From Rhizobium leguminosarum (lineage in GTDB: Bacteria; Pseudomonadota; Alphaproteobacteria; Rhizobiales; Rhizobiaceae): DNA of 64,000 bases. The notes beneath the pieces were generated by a model. That model was not told the origin of the DNA, ran no database searches, and saw only the letters and a list, made by a program, of their open reading frames with translations. The stretch spans positions 1 to 64,000 of the forward strand of contig NZ_LWBS01000022.1 in NCBI RefSeq assembly GCF_001652265.1. Direction: 5' to 3'. Shown here piece by piece: positions 23,663 through 32,060 of this stretch (positions within the stretch are counted from its first letter, which is position 1; every line of letters begins with the position of its first letter). The translations under genes were made by a program, and so were the position numbers.

Positions 23663-25734
23663 TGCATTGCTCCTGGCTGCTGCTGGTTCCTGGCCTGCTC
23701 CATGGCCTGCGCCGCCATATCGCTGCGCGCCTGCTCGATCGTGGTTCGGTGCTCGATCTGCGCCTGGGCCAGACCCGTCTGCGCCTTCATCGCCTCTGCC
23801 TGCGCTTTCACCTGCGTCGTCTTCAGGTCGATCATCTGCTCCGGCGTCGGCTCCGGCGGTGCCTTTGGTGCCGTTGCTGCCTGGGCGAGCTGTGCGCCTA
23901 CCTGCTCAAGGGTGTTTTCCAACTGGCGGCCCGCCCTGAAGCCGCGTGCAGCGAACAGAAGTGTCTCGACCATCACCGGGACGAGCATTGGCGTCTGCTG
24001 CGCGATTGCCCCAGCCTGCTGCATGAAGCCGCCGACCATCTGGACGAATTCCATGCGGCGCTGCTTCTCCGCATCCTCGTCGGGCTCGATCGTCGAATCC
24101 GTTTCGATATCGATGCGGAAGCCGCGAATGCTGTCGTTTCTGAGAAGCTGGGTCACCTCGTCAATCGTCGGCTGCTGCATCATCTGCTGAACTTCAGGTG
24201 GCACCTGAGGCGGTTGCTGCGGCGGTGCGGGCTGTCCCATCTGCTGCGCCCGCATGGCTGCTTGCTGCGCGCCCATCTGAGCCTGCTGCATCTGCATCTG
24301 TGCCATCTGCTTCTGCTGCATCGTCGGAAGCTGAATGCCGCTGATCAGCATCAAGGTCTCCGGCTGGAACTGGTCGCAGATGACCTCGCCGGCGAGAGCC
24401 ACGATGTCGCGCGCAAACCGCGCCAGCTCCGACTGACGGTCTCTGATGCGGATCGAACCCCACTGGCTCTTGATCCGCTGTGCCGTCGCCGTTTCGGAAG
24501 CCTGAGTATCGCCGCGGACGATGTCGCTGATCCCGGTGATCTGATAGACGTCCTCGATGAGCTGCTTGCGCGCCTCGATGCAGGCGACGATGACCTTTTG
24601 AACGTCATCGATCGGCAAGGTGACGATGGCTTTCGATCCACCCTTATCGGTGAACGCTGCCCATTCCGGTATCGGGACCATCACCGTGTCGTTCTCAGGC
24701 CGCATCGCCTTTTCGATCGCGGGCGATACGGAGCCGTCGCCGGACGGATAGAAGATTTTTAGCCGCAGCTGATCGGTCAGCTTGTTGATCCGCTTCGTCA
24801 GGAGATCGATCTCGTCGCATTGCTGCTGATAATAAACATAGTCGGGGACCGGGATCAGCGAACTGGTCGACATCGTGCCGAACGCCGGCCGCGGGCAAGG
24901 CCAGAAACCTTTAAGCTTCAGCGGTGGCTCGGATACCTCAAGTGCGGTCGGGCAGCCGTCGGCGATCCAGACTGTGTAATCCTCGCTCTTGCACCAGATT
25001 TCCCAGACGTAAACCTTGCCCTCGTTCTGGGCCCGCTCCGTCTGATTGGTGCCGTGGTTCGAGCCGGCGCCGTCCGCGGCGACATACGCCCGCCCCTCAG
25101 GAAAGCGCTTATCGAACTCGCCGTCGGTCATCGGCACGCGGCGCGCCACCCAGGTGACGTCCTTCCAGCGCCTGGCCGGCGAGTGCAGGAAGTCCGACCA
25201 GTGCACATAATCGATGCAGATCCGCTCGTCGGTAATCTGCTCCATCGGCGAAGCGGCAGTGGCCGTGCCGGCCGGGTCGGATGGTTCGACGCCCATATCC
25301 AGCGGTTCGAAATCGGCCTCGTATCGCAGCCAGACGCTACCCCGAGCGCAGAGCAGGAAGTCATCGCGAACCGAGCGCATGACGGAATCAAGATCGGCGT
25401 CATCTGCCGTGTAGGCAAGGTTTCGCTCGACAAGCTCGGAAGCCATGCGCGCGACAGGCTGCGAGTCCTTGAACCGACGCTCGACGACCGGCTGCGGCAC
25501 ACGGGCATAGACGGCGGGCTGAAGAACCGACACGTTCGCCCACAGCATCGGGAACCGGCGCTTGGCGCTCTGCTGGTCGTTCTGTTGCAGGTAAATCTTC
25601 TCGATCTTGGTGCAGCGATCGACCCAGGATTTGAAGTAGCGTTGCGCGCGCTCGATCTCCTGCTGCCAGTGCGCGCCGACCTTTGCCAGGTCGTACTGCT
25701 CTTCAGGCGCCAACGTCGTGGCTTCGTCTTGCAT
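23659..25734 (-). CDS. Phage portal protein (691 aa)
   Basis: The N-terminal block (WQQEIERAQRYFKSWVDRC, KRRFPMLWANVSVLQPAVYA) and the central segment with the pattern of P22-like portals (LLTKRINKLTDQLRLKIFYP, QITGISDIVRG, TATAQRIKSQWGSIRIRDRQ) support this call. A long Gln/Met-rich C-terminal helix resembles a portal barrel. The portal forms the dodecameric DNA gate at one capsid vertex. The ATG at 25734 overlaps the terminase stop; the TTG one codon earlier is less likely. Confidence 0.85.
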   Translation of the reverse strand: MQDEATTLAPEEQYDLAKVGAHWQQEIERAQRYFKSWVDRCTKIEKIYLQQNDQQSAKRRFPMLWANVSVLQPAVYARVPQPVVERRFKDSQPVARMASELVERNLAYTADDADLDSVMRSVRDDFLLCARGSVWLRYEADFEPLDMGVEPSDPAGTATAASPMEQITDERICIDYVHWSDFLHSPARRWKDVTWVARRVPMTDGEFDKRFPEGRAYVAADGAGSNHGTNQTERAQNEGKVYVWEIWCKSEDYTVWIADGCPTALEVSEPPLKLKGFWPCPRPAFGTMSTSSLIPVPDYVYYQQQCDEIDLLTKRINKLTDQLRLKIFYPSGDGSVSPAIEKAMRPENDTVMVPIPEWAAFTDKGGSKAIVTLPIDDVQKVIVACIEARKQLIEDVYQITGISDIVRGDTQASETATAQRIKSQWGSIRIRDRQSELARFARDIVALAGEVICDQFQPETLMLISGIQLPTMQQKQMAQMQMQQAQMGAQQAAMRAQQMGQPAPPQQPPQVPPEVQQMMQQPTIDEVTQLLRNDSIRGFRIDIETDSTIEPDEDAEKQRRMEFVQMVGGFMQQAGAIAQQTPMLVPVMVETLLFAARGFRAGRQLENTLEQVGAQLAQAATAPKAPPEPTPEQMIDLKTTQVKAQAEAMKAQTGLAQAQIEHRTTIEQARSDMAAQAMEQARNQQQPGAMQ

Positions 25735-27191
25735 CAAACGCTCTCGCTATAGGTCGGTGTGGAGTTGACGAAGTCGTTGAACGTCATGGTGTGAAGCGTT
25801 TTCGGGCGCTGCTGCTCGTCATCCTTCGGCTTCACATACGGCCGCGACATGCAGGCATAGCGAACCTCGTCAGCGACGTGGTCTTCAGCGTCGGTGTCTA
25901 AATCTTCCGGTCGGTCCGGATCATGCTGGAGCAGCGGCACGGTGCGGATGAAATCCTTGCAGGTCGAGAACACGAACAAGCCGGGCCGTTCGCCATCGCC
26001 TTTCAACCTGGCCCGCATCTGGTCCCAACCGCCCATGGCACCTCGCTGAGAGACACGGGCGTTGTCGGCTCGCCTGAAGTTGACCTTGTAGGCCGTCTCC
26101 CGGGCTATGCGCTCGGCGATCGAAGGACCGCCGTCTTCCGAGAATGCTGCTGGATCGAGAACGCCGTAAGCCATCATGTCGCTGTTTTCTCGGTCCGCGA
26201 TGCCCCGTCCGACCTCCTCGGCTGTCAGCTTCAACCCTTTGTTTGCCTCGCCCTCGACACAGCCGTACCACTCGCGATAGCGGACTATGGAGCCGCGCGG
26301 GATGCGGCCGCTCTCCGTATCGAAATCATCGCTGGCGACAGCCCACCAACCGACCGAGAACGGCTTTGCAGATCCCCAGTCCATCGATCGGAACCGTGTC
26401 CAGGACAGCGGAACCGAGAAGGGCCTGACGATGTGCTTCGAGGTGTCCCAGCAATCGAAGAATGCTCCCTCTACTGCGTTCCAGTCACCGGAAAGCCAAG
26501 CCTTCACCAGCTGATCGGAGCCGACCAGGTACAGGTTGTTGACGTAATCCGGGTCATTCTGCATCAGCAGCTTGTTGTCTTCGATCCGGCTCGGGATGAA
26601 GACGAAGCGGTGGGTCTTGCCGTTTGGCAGCAGGCGCGACAGTGGCCGCATTCCCCGCGGCTCGGGGTCGATATACCTCTGCTTGATCCAATGCTGCCCA
26701 GCGCCGCCAGGATTGCCCGTCAGCAGCAATTGCGTCGGGATGCCTCGTGCTGACCGCAGAACAGCGAACAGGCGATCTATGGGCTTACTGTCAGGATAGA
26801 GGCCGGCTTCCTCGACGCACGCGTCACTGACGTTCTGGCCCTGGTACTTGTCGGCATCCTGAACGCGCTCAAGCGGACGGAATCTCAATCGTCCGCCGCC
26901 GGGGAACACCCATGTCTTTTTCTGGTCGTTCCAGCCGGCGCCGATCTTGCCGTAGACTTCCTTGCTGCGCTCAATCGCGTCATCCAACATTGGAAGCTCA
27001 CGACGGCAGAACAGCGCGTTGAAGGCAGAACCGTACATGGCAGCCTTGATCGCATACTTGCCGAGAACGCCGTCTGTCTTGCCGCCACCGCGCGCGCCGC
27101 CGAAGAACACCTCACGATATGGGCAATCGACGAGCGCTTTCTGAGGGCCTTCCTGAGGCGCCCAGATAACCCTACGTGTCAGATCCACCAT
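25734..27191 (-). CDS. Phage terminase large subunit
   Basis: A Walker A motif, GGARGGGKT, lies at residues 31-39 of 485. Next come the adenine-binding region (YREVFFGGARG), the Walker B-like stretch ending in CVEEAGLYPD and a C-terminal nuclease domain with DWGSAKPFSVGWW and VLDPAAF. The enzyme packages DNA into the procapsid by ATP hydrolysis and cuts concatemers. It overlaps the small subunit gene by 20 nt. Confidence 0.9.
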   Translation of the reverse strand: MVDLTRRVIWAPQEGPQKALVDCPYREVFFGGARGGGKTDGVLGKYAIKAAMYGSAFNALFCRRELPMLDDAIERSKEVYGKIGAGWNDQKKTWVFPGGGRLRFRPLERVQDADKYQGQNVSDACVEEAGLYPDSKPIDRLFAVLRSARGIPTQLLLTGNPGGAGQHWIKQRYIDPEPRGMRPLSRLLPNGKTHRFVFIPSRIEDNKLLMQNDPDYVNNLYLVGSDQLVKAWLSGDWNAVEGAFFDCWDTSKHIVRPFSVPLSWTRFRSMDWGSAKPFSVGWWAVASDDFDTESGRIPRGSIVRYREWYGCVEGEANKGLKLTAEEVGRGIADRENSDMMAYGVLDPAAFSEDGGPSIAERIARETAYKVNFRRADNARVSQRGAMGGWDQMRARLKGDGERPGLFVFSTCKDFIRTVPLLQHDPDRPEDLDTDAEDHVADEVRYACMSRPYVKPKDDEQQRPKTLHTMTFNDFVNSTPTYSESV

Positions 27192-27645
27192 GCTCTTTAA
27201 GCCATTGCTCCTCGGTCACAGGCTTGGCGCTGACTACGAAATCGAGAGCACCCGTCAGATCCACGTCGAGCTTGTCGCCATAGACCTTCGGCCGGAGCTT
27301 CGCGGCCACCCACTTGCGCGCGTCGATCTGCAGCCGGCGATGCTCGATCATGTCACCTTTGTTGGTCTCAATGATCTTTCCGTCTTCCCCGAGCTTCGTC
27401 TTCACGCCGACAACCGGAGTGTTGGCGATGTCAATGATCTCGTCGAAGAGCGCATCGGCCTGGGCTTCCCGGGCGCGCGCGTACATGTCGCGGAACTCAT
27501 CATGTGCGCTCAGCCACCTGAACACCGTAGCCCTATGCGGCATCCCCGATTTCGAGCAGATCTTCTTCAGGCTTTCGCCGTCCGCCAGCTGCTCACAAAT
27601 CTTCTCGGCTGTCTTCGCGGAGTAGTCTGTCGGTCTGCCTGTCAT
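27172..27645 (-). CDS. Phage terminase small subunit
   Basis: A 157-aa protein starting MTGRPTDYSAKTAEKICEQL, with a helix-turn-helix (ESLKKICSKSGMPHRATVFR, then WLSAHDEFRDMYARARE) that matches terminase small subunits recognising pac or cos DNA. The ATG at 27645 has AGGAG 6 nt upstream, so I do not use the longer frame from 27705. A short reading frame, 27593-27766, overlaps its 5' end. Confidence 0.85.
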   Translation of the reverse strand: MTGRPTDYSAKTAEKICEQLADGESLKKICSKSGMPHRATVFRWLSAHDEFRDMYARAREAQADALFDEIIDIANTPVVGVKTKLGEDGKIIETNKGDMIEHRRLQIDARKWVAAKLRPKVYGDKLDVDLTGALDFVVSAKPVTEEQWLKEHGGSDT

Positions 27646-27766
27646 GCTCTCCTGCCTTCTGATCGGCTGGTGTCGTGGTGTCTGTGACGAAGCGGGGCTG
27701 CTCAACCTTCGCTTCGTTGATGAGGACGCCGATCTCGTTCAGTGGGATATTCCTGCGGCTATCCAT
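27593..27766 (-). CDS. Possible 57-aa peptide gene overlapping terminase small subunit
   Basis: An open frame starts at an ATG that overlaps the TAA of the preceding gene (TAATG at 27764-27768). It encodes MDSRRNIPLNEIGVLINEAK and a charged C-terminal part, and ends 53 nt inside the terminase small subunit gene. There is no clear Shine-Dalgarno, so re-initiation after the upstream stop would be needed. The overlap is long, so I hold this with modest confidence. Confidence 0.4.
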   Translation of the reverse strand: MDSRRNIPLNEIGVLINEAKVEQPRFVTDTTTPADQKAGEHDRQTDRLLREDSREDL

Positions 27767-28002
27767 TAGAACAGCGCGACGATGTTTGACGCGGTGGTGC
27801 CGGTCAGCGCCACGATGGCAGCGTGAACCGGCAGGATCGTCCCGGCCGGAACATTCTTGAAGATGACGGGATCTATGTCCCTACGCGGCGCAATGGCAAC
27901 ATCACCCGCCGTGCCGATATAGAGGGCACGGGCACCAACGATGGCGGTATCGTTCGGGGTTACTGCGGTCGCTCGAGAAGCGGGAGCGATTGAGGGGTCC
28001 AT
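27766..28002 (-). CDS. Small phage virion-type protein (78 aa)
   Basis: The pattern SIAPASRATAVTPNDT, RALYIGTAGDVAI, VIFKNVPAGTILPV and TASNIVALF is a beta-rich architecture that recurs in small proteins of alphaproteobacterial phages, usually near structural genes. A spike or decoration role is often suggested for this type, but I cannot prove it here. It is the most upstream gene of the late operon, ahead of terminase. Confidence 0.6.
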   Translation of the reverse strand: MDPSIAPASRATAVTPNDTAIVGARALYIGTAGDVAIAPRRDIDPVIFKNVPAGTILPVHAAIVALTGTTASNIVALF

Positions 28003-28095
28003 TTTGGCACTCCGTCAGTATTGGTAAGGACTCGACTTTTAGTTGAAACGGTGTCTGTAATTATGCGCAGGGGAACTAGGAGGGGGGATCATTCG

Positions 28096-28581
28096 ATGAA
28101 CAATCAGTTTGTTTTTTTCGCAAGTAGCATTTGCCTTGCTGCGGGATCAGCGTTCTGTTTTATGCCCGCCGCGAGATATTGGCGTCAGATAGCCGTCGGG
28201 GGGCTCGGAGGAATCCTGGTCGTCATGGGCGTCGTTTTAATGACGACGTTCAAATGGACGGAGGTTGCCATCAAGATTAGCGGCCTCGAGATCAAGATCG
28301 CAGAGGCAGAAAAAAGAGCCAATACCGCTCAACTGGCCCTTAGCGAACGGGATGCGGCTCTTGCCGGGGTCGTTGCAGCAGCAAGCAAGGATGGCCAGGC
28401 TAAGACCCTAGACGCGTTCTTCACCAAACTCGACAATGATCAGCAACAGCCGGTCACGACCGAATTCGTCGGCAAAGCGAAGCAGGCTTTGGAAGACGCA
28501 GGACTAGCTATTGTTCCCGCATCGACCATTCCTGACACCATGGTTTATCAAAAACCGATAAATCCACCTCAGGGCGGCTAG
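28096..28581 (+). CDS. Membrane-anchored coiled-coil protein, putative moron (161 aa)
   Basis: Two hydrophobic segments near the N-terminus (FFASSICLAAGSAFCFM and IAVGGLGGILVVMGVVLM) are followed by a helical region (SGLEIKIAEAEKRANTAQLA) and a soluble tail. The ATG at 28096 is chosen for the GGGGGATC upstream; an in-frame codon further up lacks a site. It is a plus-strand gene between late and early minus-strand blocks, so it probably has its own promoter. The function is unknown. Confidence 0.55.
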   Translation: MNNQFVFFASSICLAAGSAFCFMPAARYWRQIAVGGLGGILVVMGVVLMTTFKWTEVAIKISGLEIKIAEAEKRANTAQLALSERDAALAGVVAAASKDGQAKTLDAFFTKLDNDQQQPVTTEFVGKAKQALEDAGLAIVPASTIPDTMVYQKPINPPQGG

Positions 28582-28610
28582 TGAGCCGACCATAATAGCT
28601 GCGTCCATCG

Positions 28611-29402
28611 TCAATCAGTATCCGGGCGGATTACTTCCGTCACCTCCAGGACCCGATACATTGCCGGCTTCCCGCCTGCAGATCGGACTTCGACGTTAAC
28701 CTGGAATACGCAATCGAACGGATTCTCATGGATGTCCAAGACGCGCCTTTTGGCTTCTTCAGTAGAGAACTGAAGCTTAACGGGCTTCGGGTGAACACTC
28801 TCGATAATCCCCCGATCGCCAGATTTGGCCGCCGCTGCATTCTTTACCTGCTCTAGGACCATCAGCTGATCTGTCAGGAATTGAGAAGATGGCAACTGAG
28901 GGCCGAGGAAGCGAGATACACCGTTCTGAAGGGCGTTCGCTTCCATCCCGCCGATTTGGAAGTGGTTATGAACGTGAACAATCCCACCTTCCATTACATT
29001 CATGTTCATCTGCGAGCCGAAATCTTTGGCTACCGGCTCAACGAATTGAGCAATGTACTTAGCTTGGCGCGTCGTGGGCGCTGCGGTCGGCGCGAGCGTT
29101 TCCCGTCCTAAGAAAAAATTCACAAGATCGTTCGTGCTTGCGACGAAGCCGGCGAAGACTTCGGCATGCTCCATGATCCACTGCGCTTGCTGGGCAACCG
29201 CGATGAGATCCGCGATCACGCTGCCCGATCTGATCTCCTTCACGTATAGGCGGAGGTTATCAGGGTGAGGGTCAGCGGTGTGTGTGTTCGCGTAATCTTT
29301 GAAGGATTCCGCCAGCGCTGTAAAACTTACGGTCAGATCAACAAGCTCGATCGGCTTCGTGTTGTTAAAATTGATTCTCAGCACGGAATCATCTTGTTCC
29401 AT
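28611..29402 (-). CDS. Hypothetical protein next to the plus-strand moron (263 aa)
   Basis: The N-terminal ~90 residues have a beta/alpha pattern with ALAESFKDYAN and LRLYVKEIRSGSVIADLIAV, a segment found in many uncharacterised phage and accessory proteins. A central helical region and a C-terminal beta-rich part with ENPFDCVFQVNVEVRSAGG follow. GAGGGAG precedes the ATG at 29402. Its place between late and early blocks, next to a membrane protein, suits a lysogenic-conversion or exclusion gene; that is inference. Confidence 0.55.
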   Translation of the reverse strand: MEQDDSVLRINFNNTKPIELVDLTVSFTALAESFKDYANTHTADPHPDNLRLYVKEIRSGSVIADLIAVAQQAQWIMEHAEVFAGFVASTNDLVNFFLGRETLAPTAAPTTRQAKYIAQFVEPVAKDFGSQMNMNVMEGGIVHVHNHFQIGGMEANALQNGVSRFLGPQLPSSQFLTDQLMVLEQVKNAAAAKSGDRGIIESVHPKPVKLQFSTEEAKRRVLDIHENPFDCVFQVNVEVRSAGGKPAMYRVLEVTEVIRPDTD

Positions 29403-29590
29403 TGGCGCTCCCTCATTTTGCTTATGGAAGCGCACAATCTAGAATTTGCCAAGAGGGAAGACGCACTATCGCAAGAGGCGATATCTGTAGAGTGCGGATA
29501 TCCCGTTGTTGGCGCTATTTTCAGAGAAATACTCCGCGCCCGGTAGCCCGGTGTTCGAATTTCCCGATAAGGAAAGGGTCGATTGCGGCT

Positions 29591-30205
29591 TCACCGTTCG
29601 GCCCGCTCTATGAGCTGCCGGCGGCGTTCGTTGCGCCAGTGAGCGTGGGCGAGCACGTCGGCCCTCACCTGCTCCTTCTGGCCGGTCACTTCATCGTCAC
29701 GCCAATCCGTCGCGCATTTCTTCGAAGCTACCGTTATTGACGTGGGTTTTAGATCGATTTCCGTCACGGCGTCTAGCGCCACTGTCAACCGGGCGCGGTG
29801 ATTTTGGTTTAGATTGTTCGCAATGCATTGACAATCCGATTGAATTCGACGTTCGAAAGTGCTTCGCGACATGTCGATTTTCCTGAGATAAGCGTCCAAA
29901 TAGATGCCTTTCCGGGTCTTGATGAACGCATATTCGTAAACGCGCTTGCGGCTTTCCTCGTTCAAATACGCATTCACCCAGTCCCAAGTCTCGTACATCC
30001 TGCTGATCGCGCCGGCCGACGGGACGCGCGGCGCCTTGGCTTCTGCATAACCGTAGGCCTCTGTCATGTCCCGGACGACGTCCGACATAGCCCCACCCCG
30101 CAAACGCGGCCCCAGGTCGCCCGGTGAGGCGCGCAGGGTGTAAGCCGCCTCGATGATCTGCGCCCGCACCTGCTCGTAAGTCCATTCCGCGAAAACCATC
30201 GTCAT
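29591..30205 (-). CDS. Early phage protein, DUF6362-like (204 aa)
   Basis: The start MTMVFAEWTYEQVRAQIIEA and the helical body (RMYETWDWVNAYLNEESRKR, KTRKGIYLDAYLRKIDMSRS) suggest a DNA-associated helical protein with a winged-helix-like segment. Such proteins occur in rhizobial phage early operons. The ATG at 30205 overlaps the previous stop (ATGA). The family name is my best match from pattern. Confidence 0.55.
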   Translation of the reverse strand: MTMVFAEWTYEQVRAQIIEAAYTLRASPGDLGPRLRGGAMSDVVRDMTEAYGYAEAKAPRVPSAGAISRMYETWDWVNAYLNEESRKRVYEYAFIKTRKGIYLDAYLRKIDMSRSTFERRIQSDCQCIANNLNQNHRARLTVALDAVTEIDLKPTSITVASKKCATDWRDDEVTGQKEQVRADVLAHAHWRNERRRQLIERAER

Positions 30206-30624
30206 GCCGCTTCTCCTCGGTAAGGCCACAGCCCGAACTGCATTCTCAGCGCGACGAGGATTTCGTCACTCGTCGCCATTCCGTATTTCATCGATCGAGC
30301 GCCCCGTCGCAGGGCGCCAAGGTCGAGCGCGTTGAAATCCGCCACCAGAGACGGGCGTCGAATGAGATCCGGGTTCGCGATGAGCAGGCGGCTGACAGCC
30401 TTTAGGACGTCGCTGTAAAGCTGCTCGGCATTGCGCGGGCTACCCGTGAGTAACATCAGGACCAGGCGAAGATGGTCATCACCGTGTCGGCGGCCGATCT
30501 CCCGGACCGTCGGCTTGCAGAAGCATTCGCGGCCGCGGCGACTTGTCGGGCTGTGATGCTGCCAGTCCCGAAGGATAACGCCGCACTCGCGCGCAACTTT
30601 GTGGATATTGACGGATGGCCTCAA
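30202..30624 (-). CDS. Early phage protein (140 aa), TTG start
   Basis: A mostly helical protein (VREIGRRHGDDHLRLVLMLL, EQLYSDVLKAVSRLL) with a Trp near the C-terminus. The TTG at 30624 has GAGG 6 nt upstream and lies 4 nt after the stop of the previous gene, so I accept the rare start. It belongs to the tightly packed early operon. No family was recognised. Confidence 0.55.
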   Translation of the reverse strand: MRPSVNIHKVARECGVILRDWQHHSPTSRRGRECFCKPTVREIGRRHGDDHLRLVLMLLTGSPRNAEQLYSDVLKAVSRLLIANPDLIRRPSLVADFNALDLGALRRGARSMKYGMATSDEILVALRMQFGLWPYRGEAA

Positions 30625-30627
30625 GGA

Positions 30628-30942
30628 CTACCTCACCATCCGGATTTCGACTTTGTCGACGCGGTATTTATAGGTCTGGATCTTGGCCTCGCGATCGGAA
30701 AGCCCTGCATGGACGAGCTTCCGCTCGGCATTGGTGGCGACGAGGTAGAAGTCAAAGACCTGGTCACCCATTTCGTTCCCGCGCGCCACAATCTCGACAT
30801 GAGGCTTTTGCGCCGGGTCGCGTAGGATGCGACGCGATTTCCTCACCTCAACTACTGTCTGCTTGGCCGGATCGTAGCCGAGAAGATTGCGCTCCATCTG
30901 CTTGATCTGCTCTTCGGTCAGATATTCTTCATCTTTCGCCAC
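30628..30942 (-). CDS. Early phage protein (104 aa), GTG start
   Basis: Begins MAKDEEYLTEEQIKQMER from a GTG, with GAGGAGAA upstream, followed by a beta-rich C-terminal half (VEIVARGNEMGDQVFDFYLV, YKYRVDKVEIRMV). It lies 2 nt after the stop of the next upstream gene. The function is unknown. Confidence 0.55.
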   Translation of the reverse strand: MAKDEEYLTEEQIKQMERNLLGYDPAKQTVVEVRKSRRILRDPAQKPHVEIVARGNEMGDQVFDFYLVATNAERKLVHAGLSDREAKIQTYKYRVDKVEIRMVR

Positions 30943-30944
30943 GC

Positions 30945-31385
30945 TTACGATTCTCCTCGAACAGCTTTCTCCGCCAAGTACGCAGCCGGGTCGATACGCT
31001 TGACTTCAGATGCGGCGCCGAACGTCCCGAGCTTGTAATCTCGATACTTCCGATTGCCCTCGGGATCGAATTTGGCCGAGGCGATGTTGCGAACCCAGCC
31101 CACGGCCTTGTGCGCGTCCCGGTGCATCTGCTTGTCCTGGCAGGCAGCGATCTTCTTTTCGCGCTTCACCTGCTTCGCGGACTTGCCCTTTTCGGGCTTT
31201 CCCCAAAGCACGGGTTTATTCGATCGGCGTTTGTCCGGGACATCGGCGTTCTGATTGTCGAGCCGGTCGAGTGCCTTCCACGCCGCGGCGTTGGTTTCGA
31301 AAGGCCCTTCGACGAGGCGGCCAGCGGCATCCGTGACTTCGTACTGTCCGTCTGCGTTCCGGTTGACGTTGAGAATCTGGGTCAT
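30945..31385 (-). CDS. Early phage protein, basic (146 aa)
   Basis: An N-terminal beta segment (QILNVNRNADGQYEVTDAAG, then AWKALDRLDNQ) precedes a strongly basic middle (KPEKGKSAKQVKREKKIAAC) and a helical end (RIDPAAYLAEKAV). The basic stretch may bind nucleic acid. The start at 31385 has GGGAGA upstream and overlaps the stop of a 22-codon peptide frame. The family is unknown. Confidence 0.55.
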   Translation of the reverse strand: MTQILNVNRNADGQYEVTDAAGRLVEGPFETNAAAWKALDRLDNQNADVPDKRRSNKPVLWGKPEKGKSAKQVKREKKIAACQDKQMHRDAHKAVGWVRNIASAKFDPEGNRKYRDYKLGTFGAASEVKRIDPAAYLAEKAVRGES

Positions 31386-31450
31386 CGCTGCATCTCCCGC
31401 AGGATGCGGCGCAGGCGCCAGCGAAGGGCGAGGATCTTGAAGAGGGTCAT
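31382..31450 (-). CDS. Possible 22-aa basic peptide gene
   Basis: The ATG at 31450 overlaps the TGA of the upstream gene, is preceded by AGGAG at 7 nt, and its own TGA overlaps the ATG of the downstream gene. The predicted peptide is amphipathic and very basic (MTLFKILALRWRLRR, then ILREMQR). Coupling on both sides plus a good ribosome site argue for translation. It may be a leader keeping ribosomes on the mRNA or a real peptide. Confidence 0.5.
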   Translation of the reverse strand: MTLFKILALRWRLRRILREMQR

Positions 31451-31905
31451 GGCTCGCTCCTGAAGTGATGGGGCAGCAGACGGTGGATCTTGCGCTCGGC
31501 CTTGGCGTATTCCCGACCGGCAAACTTCTCAATCCGGCGATACATTTCGGCCTCGATACGATCATCGGTTTGTTCGCCAATCTCGAAGAGCCGGTCGCGA
31601 AGATCGATCATCTTTTCCTTGGTGCCGACCGCGATGACGTTTCCCCGGTACTGCCGCTCTTTGAAATAAGCGTGAGGATGAGTGACCGACTGGCCGATGG
31701 TGTAGGTCCTCGGGTGGTAGGGCTTGGGCTTGACGTCGGTCACTTCGTAGACGTGGAAGATTTCGGAGACACGGTGGGATTCCCAACCGCCGCCGCGCTT
31801 GCAAAACATCTCCAGATGCTCCGGCATCTCATGCGTATGTGGCCCATAGGGCTCGTCGAAGGCGAGAACCCACTGACCAGGCTTGATGTCGACGAAAGTG
31901 CTCAT
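31447..31905 (-). CDS. Early phage protein (152 aa)
   Basis: A beta-rich N-terminal part (FVDIKPGQWVLAFDEPYGP, HRVSEIFHVYEVTDVKPKPY) is followed by a helical charged end (DLRDRLFEIGEQTDDRIEAE). It has no signal peptide. Its start overlaps the stop of a 52-aa frame and its stop overlaps the 22-aa frame. Function unknown. Confidence 0.55.
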   Translation of the reverse strand: MSTFVDIKPGQWVLAFDEPYGPHTHEMPEHLEMFCKRGGGWESHRVSEIFHVYEVTDVKPKPYHPRTYTIGQSVTHPHAYFKERQYRGNVIAVGTKEKMIDLRDRLFEIGEQTDDRIEAEMYRRIEKFAGREYAKAERKIHRLLPHHFRSEP

Positions 31906-32060
31906 GCCACCCTCCTCTTGAGTTGAACGACTTCACCGGCCTTAGGCGTGGGTGGCCACACGATCTCCGAGGCGATCTTGCCAATGATTGCCGGCATCAC
32001 GTCGAGAACGTTGGCGGGCAACTGGGCCGGATCTCGAATGAATGGTGGTAGCTGTGTCAT
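31902..32060 (-). CDS. 52-aa early phage protein
   Basis: The frame encodes MTQLPPFIRDPAQLPANVLD followed by a short hydrophobic helix and a basic tail ending KRRVA. The ATG overlaps the preceding stop (ATGA at 32057-32060) and the stop overlaps the next start. Sequence features are those of a soluble small protein; no family recognised. Confidence 0.55.
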   Translation of the reverse strand: MTQLPPFIRDPAQLPANVLDVMPAIIGKIASEIVWPPTPKAGEVVQLKRRVA

